DNA from: Sipunculus nudus
Taxonomy: Eukaryota; Annelida; Sipuncula; Golfingiida; Sipunculidae
Length of the DNA stretch: 64,000 nucleotides
Direction of reading: 5' to 3'
NCBI GenBank assembly: GCA_026874595.1
Contig: CM049315.1
Location: 6,632,664-6,696,663 of the forward strand
Part shown: positions 59,145 to 64,000 of the stretch, piece after piece
How the letters are laid out: each line of letters starts with the position of its first letter
Numbering within the stretch: position 1 is the first letter of the stretch
Notes under the pieces: generated by a model
What the model was told of the DNA's origin: nothing
Databases searched by the model: none
Seen by the model: only the letters and a program-made list of their open reading frames with translations
Program-made: the position numbers and the translations under genes

Positions 59145-61871
59145 CTAAACATCAGCTGTGTCTGCTGTATTAAACGGGGCGGCTTCATCGCATTTCTGTC
59201 TTTCCACAACAGCGAAATTGTCTCTACTTCGTCGTAGACTGTTGCTTTTCATAGTGTCTGTTGTGTATCGCCAACTGCGGGTACAGTAGCCAGTCCGAGA
59301 GTCGTCTTCGTCCGGGGACAGTTTGTCCATTGTCACCACCAGATCTTGAAGCCTCATGTTTTTAACATCCATCGTCCCGGGCCTGTAGTACCCGTAGTCC
59401 CCGACAGGGTAATAATACTGTTTGTACTTAACACACACTAGTACGATACTGAGAATGATGATGATGAATAACGACACCCCAGATACGATTATTAACACGG
59501 ACATATTGTGATCGGTGAGTCCAAGGGGACCCACAGGCAGTTCCCTCAAAGGAGCAACGTAAGGAATTGATTTATCAAGGACGACCTTAAGCACAGCATC
59601 GGAATGTTTACGGATTTCAGCAGAATCTAGCACTCTTATCTTAATAGTATATAATATCTGTTGTTTATCAAAAGGTTCTTTTTGTTGTAGCGACACTGCC
59701 CCCGTGTAGGGTTCAATAGCAAATATGTGCGAATCATGCTGATCCAAAATACGATACTCCAGCTTCGCGTTGATGCCCGAGTCGTCGTCTCGGGCTCGAA
59801 CTCGTAACAATTCTTGCCCCACCGGTATGTGAGCGGACACAGTAACAGTGTCGTTAAAGGGGTGGGGATAGTCAATCACAGGGGAATTATCGTTGTCATC
59901 CTGTACAAAAACTTTCACTTTTACGGTTGAACTGAGAGGAGGGGTGCCCGAGTCTTTCGCCACAGCAATCAAGCTGTATGTTTGAGTTTGCTCTCTGTCT
60001 AGCACTTTTCGGGTCCGTATTTTTCCTGTGTAGGGTTCCATTTTGAAGGCACTAAGGTCCTTCACCGGACCCTTCAGGGAGTATATGATATTGTTGAAGA
60101 GCGTTGAATCAGGGTCCATGGCGGATACTTGCCCTACGTCTGTACCAGGTGAGAGGTTTTCCCGGGTATTGAAGTTATAACCCCCAGGAGATCGGAACTT
60201 TGGAGGTTCATCGTTGGCGTCCAGGATGGTAAGAGTTACCGTCGCTGTAGCCGACCGGGGCTTGTTCCCGCTGTCTTCGGCGATCACCTCAAATTCCCAC
60301 TTATTCTGTTTCTCGTAATCAAATATTTCCTTGGCGGTTATTAATCCTGTGTGGGAATTAATGGACACGGTGTCGGCGAATTTACCGGAGATTTTATACT
60401 TAATTAATCCGTTGTCCCCAGCGTCTAAGTCACTGGCAGAAACTTGAATGATTTGTGCGCCGGAGTAATTGTTTTCCTGTAATTCCGCGTTGTATGGTGT
60501 GCCCATAAATTGTGGATCATTGTCGTTTTCATCTGTGATGACAATAGAAATAGATTGTGAGGAGGACATGCCGGGGGACCCCTGGTCGCGGCACTTGAGG
60601 CTGATGTTGTAAACAGCCTGTGTCTCTCTATCAAATTGTCGGAGCGTGGTAATCTCATACTCATTCTTATAAATTGAGCGGAACTTAAAGTTCGTGCTTT
60701 CCAAATGACATTTAAATTGGCCGTTGATCCCTTGGTCAGGGTCTGATACCGTCACAAAGGCCACGATTTGTCCCGGTCCTGCCCCCTCGGAGATTTTAGC
60801 CTCGTTAGGGCCAGCAAACGTGTTCACTTTAATCACCGGGGCATGATCATTTACATCAGTGACGGTCACAAGAACTTTGGTAAGGGCAACCAAAGGTGTT
60901 GATCCCTGGTCGTGCGCAGTCACTAATAACCGAAAATCCTTTCGAGTCTCATAATTCAAATTAGCTCTCAGGTACACTTCACCGCCGTGCCGGGTTATCC
61001 CAAAAATATTTCCAAAACTATTTCTTGTTTTTTGGTTGAAGTCATAAGTCACGCGCCCACTCTCATCTATATCAAGATCTGATGCGTAAACTCGACCAAT
61101 GGTCGTGCCTACCTTAGCGTCCTCTGGGACTTCTAGTCTGTATTCTGTCTGGTTGAACTTAGGTCCGTTATCATTCACATCCAGAATGGTTACGTTCACT
61201 CTAAGCATGCCGGACTTAGGCGGGTCCCCACCATCTATTGCCTGAACATGCAAGTAATACATATCAGTGACCTCCCGGTCAAGTTTTCCGTTAAGAGAAA
61301 CTTGAATGTTTGCTATATCATCCCCAACATTTGATTCATGAATTGAGAATTTATCGGTATTAGATATAAGTTTATAAGTCTTGACCCCGTACCGCGGACT
61401 GTCTTTGTCCATAGCCATTGGTATGGACATCTTTATTCCAGGGGCCGCTGATTCAGATATTGCTATAGCAGCTGACGGTTCCGGAAACCTGGGTGCATTA
61501 TCGTTGATGTCTAGAATTTCAATATTTACTTTGACGCTTTGGAAAAACTGGTCAGTTTGGCAGCCAATTTCCACTGACACAGTGCAGTGTCGTTCATACT
61601 GACACAGACTCTCTCTGTCAATCACACTAGCAGTCTTGAGCTTACCTGTTGTTTCTTCTATCATAAAACAATTTGGACACGCTTCAACTTTAGACTGAAA
61701 TTTGTACGACAGACCTTGGCGTGTCATTCTTGCGTCTTCTGCTATATTTCCGATTTCAGTGTTGGCTACACTCTCTTCAAGAATGCTGTACTTCAATCCG
61801 TTACCCCTCCGGGCTATCACGTGGACAATTGCTGCACTCAGCAGTAACGTAACTGCTCTAAGCATCTCCAT
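59145..61871 (-). CDS. Protocadherin-like cell-adhesion receptor, intronless
   Basis: This single-exon frame encodes a type I membrane protein of the cadherin superfamily, which mediates calcium-dependent cell-cell contact. Numbering from an upstream GTG at 61928, the ATG at residue 20 (61871) is preferred: it has AAA at -3 and G at +4 and opens directly into a hydrophobic signal peptide (LRAVTLLLSAAIVHVI). ATGs at 61886 and 61865 are alternatives. Seven cadherin repeats follow, with calcium-binding linkers DINDNAPRF (140), DVNDNGPKF (250), DVNDHAPVI (358), DENDNDPQF (466), DANDEPPKF (570) and DDNDNSPVI (677). The seventh ends without a linker near 787. LDRE-type motifs occur at 216, 433 and 643. 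Repeat 1 has a CPNC pair (84-87). A membrane span covers about 809-833, then a tail of about 94 residues with Tyr-rich and Ser/Arg-rich parts. Seven repeats and an uninterrupted ectodomain fit protocadherins, perhaps the delta-type arrangement, but no known tail motif is recognised. Alternative 3' exons could extend the tail. Confidence 0.95.
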   Translation of the reverse strand: MEMLRAVTLLLSAAIVHVIARRGNGLKYSILEESVANTEIGNIAEDARMTRQGLSYKFQSKVEACPNCFMIEETTGKLKTASVIDRESLCQYERHCTVSVEIGCQTDQFFQSVKVNIEILDINDNAPRFPEPSAAIAISESAAPGIKMSIPMAMDKDSPRYGVKTYKLISNTDKFSIHESNVGDDIANIQVSLNGKLDREVTDMYYLHVQAIDGGDPPKSGMLRVNVTILDVNDNGPKFNQTEYRLEVPEDAKVGTTIGRVYASDLDIDESGRVTYDFNQKTRNSFGNIFGITRHGGEVYLRANLNYETRKDFRLLVTAHDQGSTPLVALTKVLVTVTDVNDHAPVIKVNTFAGPNEAKISEGAGPGQIVAFVTVSDPDQGINGQFKCHLESTNFKFRSIYKNEYEITTLRQFDRETQAVYNISLKCRDQGSPGMSSSQSISIVITDENDNDPQFMGTPYNAELQENNYSGAQIIQVSASDLDAGDNGLIKYKISGKFADTVSINSHTGLITAKEIFDYEKQNKWEFEVIAEDSGNKPRSATATVTLTILDANDEPPKFRSPGGYNFNTRENLSPGTDVGQVSAMDPDSTLFNNIIYSLKGPVKDLSAFKMEPYTGKIRTRKVLDREQTQTYSLIAVAKDSGTPPLSSTVKVKVFVQDDNDNSPVIDYPHPFNDTVTVSAHIPVGQELLRVRARDDDSGINAKLEYRILDQHDSHIFAIEPYTGAVSLQQKEPFDKQQILYTIKIRVLDSAEIRKHSDAVLKVVLDKSIPYVAPLRELPVGPLGLTDHNMSVLIIVSGVSLFIIIILSIVLVCVKYKQYYYPVGDYGYYRPGTMDVKNMRLQDLVVTMDKLSPDEDDSRTGYCTRSWRYTTDTMKSNSLRRSRDNFAVVERQKCDEAAPFNTADTADV

Positions 61872-63794
61872 TTTGCCCCAAAACATATCACAAAAAAAAA
61901 CAAATCCAGCGAGTCTCGTACGAGGCACTTTACAACAAGCCGCGCCTTTATCTCACAGAGAAACGTGCGCGTACACACAGCGAATATCCAACTTTACAGA
62001 TGGGAAAACACACGACATGTATTAAGCGAGATGATTTTACCTTATATCCCATCGCCTGCTGTTACGTTCACAGGCACCTGATGACGATAACACGGCCCAT
62101 TCAATAAAGTGTGTAAGGTACACAACGGGCTACTTACAGGACTGGAGTACACTATACCTCATCAGGGCGTTACTTCTGGGGAACAAACAACACAGCGGTA
62201 ATCCAAAATGATTCAACAAAACTCCTCGCTCTCTCAATGACTTATCCACAGTGAGCCAGTCTCCGCAGCCCGTATTAATCATACACAATTTTGTTAATGG
62301 ATATAAGCTTCGGGCGTTTCTTCCGCGTACCTCCGAAATCAAAATTATTTATGCACATGACGTGAGTGGTATTCAGCCAGTGTCTCTCTCTCTCATTTCT
62401 CTCTCTCTCTCTCTCTCTGGCACTCGTTCTCTTTCAGCGGATTCGATGCCAGGTGCGGGTTTGAACAAAACTTGAGTAACGCGCTTCGCATAAAATTTCC
62501 CCGCCGTTTAGTTCACACCTTTCTGTTACAGTAACACCAAGGGGGAAGCCGTAGGGATTGAACATCAGTCACGAATAAAGTAAAAGTTAGCTGTGATAAA
62601 AACTTAATCCGTGTTTTGACACGAACTTGTCTTACACTGCTATCGTGACAGTTCCGTATAGTACAACCTGCATTTGTCAGCCTCAAAAATCCACGGCAGC
62701 CGCGCAAACAGCAAGACGGGCGTCAATACCGCATCCCTCACGCTTATGAGCTGTTGGAGAATTTCCTGCGGCTTGCTAGCAGCACTGGTGTATGTGCAAT
62801 CAACAGCTGCGGCCGCTCCGATACTAAGCCCTCACACACAATGACGCTAATTCCAAGTACAAGTCTGTTCGCCATCGAGCGTTTATAACACGGATTAGGC
62901 TTTCTGAATGCTCATTGTGATGTTTGCCATGTTATATTACTGCATGCTCCCTAAGGCGTGGCATATTCAACGGAGCGTCACTTTTTATATAAAAGAGTCA
63001 ATATCCTGGAGGGCGTCAGTGTAATTTTGTCGCAAAACATATATAACCATGCAACAAAGGTAGCCAAGCATCAACGTTTTGAATTAAACAACCGTACTTG
63101 CACGGAATTAAACTCAGACGTGAGCACAGCCGTGTTTATGTCATACTTTCTGATCCAGAGTTTAAGCATTATTTCTGTTCCCATGGATGGATTAAACTTC
63201 CGGCGGAAACTGGAGTTGTCATTTACCTGTCATAACCCGTCATTGTCTAGAAGCAGTGGCTGCGCCGTTAGAATTGAGGAGTGGATATGATAGCCCCAGT
63301 ATGTTAGTTAGTATTCAGTGCTGCCTTCTCTGCGCCGAGCGCCAGTCCCCGCAGGGCCCGCAGTCACCAGCCATCTCGAATAAGACTTGCCTTCTCCTTG
63401 AGCGCCTATCACAAAGCAATCTCGTCATAAAGGCAGCCAAGCATGAAACAGGCGCAGCTCTCTAATCCCGACAGCGCTCGCCTCATCGGAGCGAATATTG
63501 TGCTGCTTGGCTGTCTGGCAGGCCTGTTTGACTGGTCCATAGCAGTGCCGGGCCCCGCTAAGGATGCCCTCTGTGTCGCAGTCATCAGCCAAAACATATA
63601 GCCTTACTGACGACTGCTGTTTATATGTGACCAATCTTTCTTTACAACTAATCAAAACGCCTGACATATTTGCTTTTTCACATTCACATGTAAGACTTGA
63701 TGCGCTTTTATTCCTTTACACACGTCTTTCGTGTATAACACTGACATATCAAGTACGAGGCAGCACGCTCAGCAAGCAGGGCTTACAATTTATA
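61872..63794. other. Protocadherin upstream region
   Basis: This is the 5' flank of the minus-strand gene. It is unique and GC-richer than the window at large, particularly 62700-62860 and 63300-63570. A (CT)n run (62379-62419), which is (GA)n on the gene strand, lies about 510-550 bases upstream of the start codon. No clear TATA box was seen at a sensible distance. Promoter and regulatory elements are likely here but cannot be placed. The short frames on both strands lack domains. Confidence 0.4.
62379..62419. repeat. (CT)n microsatellite
   Basis: CT run with one CATTT interruption, in the protocadherin 5' flank. Confidence 0.95.
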
Positions 63795-63811
63795 CCCCCC
63801 CCCGTCTCTCA

Positions 63812-63816
<5 letters not shown>

Positions 63817-63870
<54 letters not shown>
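63817..63870. repeat. (TA)n microsatellite
   Basis: AT dinucleotide run, preceded by a C9 tract at 63795-63803. Confidence 0.96.
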
Positions 63871-63871
<1 letters not shown>

Positions 63872-63962
63872 GTGAATAGATCATTTAATTATGTATACAT
63901 ATACTTTTCTTTGTATGCATATATTTATAAATATACGATAACAGAAAAGGGATCATAATATT

Positions 63963-64000
63963 CATATATATATATATATATATAATATATATATATATAT
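63963..64000. repeat. (TA)n microsatellite at the window edge
   Basis: AT run that continues past the end of the window, with one phase slip. Confidence 0.95.

Noticed and set aside
61872-61928. Extending the protocadherin start to 61928
   Set aside because: The codon at 61928 is GTG, not ATG, and the peptide before residue 20 would bury the signal sequence. The ATG at 61871 has a strong context.

Overview
The window looks like animal nuclear DNA, most likely from a lophotrochozoan and probably a bivalve-type mollusc. The pointers are an intronless cadherin-repeat gene in otherwise gene-poor, AT-rich DNA, long (TA)n tracts, tRNA-derived SINE-like copies, solo-LTR-like elements, short inverted-repeat elements, and minisatellite-bearing elements with GACCTTGACCTTTGACC cores. 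The taxon is an inference; no marker gene is present. Nothing suggests a bacterial, viral or plasmid origin.

Only one protein-coding gene can be supported: a protocadherin-type adhesion receptor on the minus strand (59145-61871). It has a signal peptide, seven cadherin repeats, one membrane span and a cytoplasmic tail of about 90 residues in a single uninterrupted frame. DNA upstream of it (61.9-63.8 kb) is unique and fairly GC-rich and probably holds its 5' region.

Roughly a third of the window is tandem repeat. In order: a 28-bp satellite with a 3724-bp higher-order duplication (1-9417); a 35-bp array (11654-13392) followed by a 40-bp array (13411-13569); a degenerate 43-46-bp array (21160-22050); a 44-bp array of about 53 copies (24488-26820); a 38-bp array running into a 60-bp array (36855-38060); and a 59-bp array of about 43 copies (45477-48088) with about 30-bp relatives at 48898-49230. 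The unit sequences appear unrelated to one another.

Interspersed elements include two solo-LTR-like copies of one family, each with TG...CA ends and a 4-bp target duplication (17518-18308 and 28718-29550). There are also a tRNA-like SINE (16896-17128) and a weaker second one (34291-34400), a MITE (24052-24363), a foldback element with arms of 28-bp repeats inside the 59-bp satellite periphery (48091-48880), and a small inverted-repeat element between two (TA)n tracts (56925-57046). Two related elements at 52.5-56.4 kb carry a ~145-bp internal repeat built on nuclear-receptor-like half-sites.

The most notable observation is a pair of oppositely oriented copies (51394-51441 minus, 57228-57275 plus) of a 48-nt motif with the full layout of a small hammerhead ribozyme. 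It has CTGATGA and GAAA boxes, three helices and, in one copy, a GUU cleavage triplet. It sits in what look like decayed Penelope-like retroelement ends.

The remaining unique stretches hold no gene I can support. Several are GC-richer islands that could be conserved non-coding elements; each is described below.
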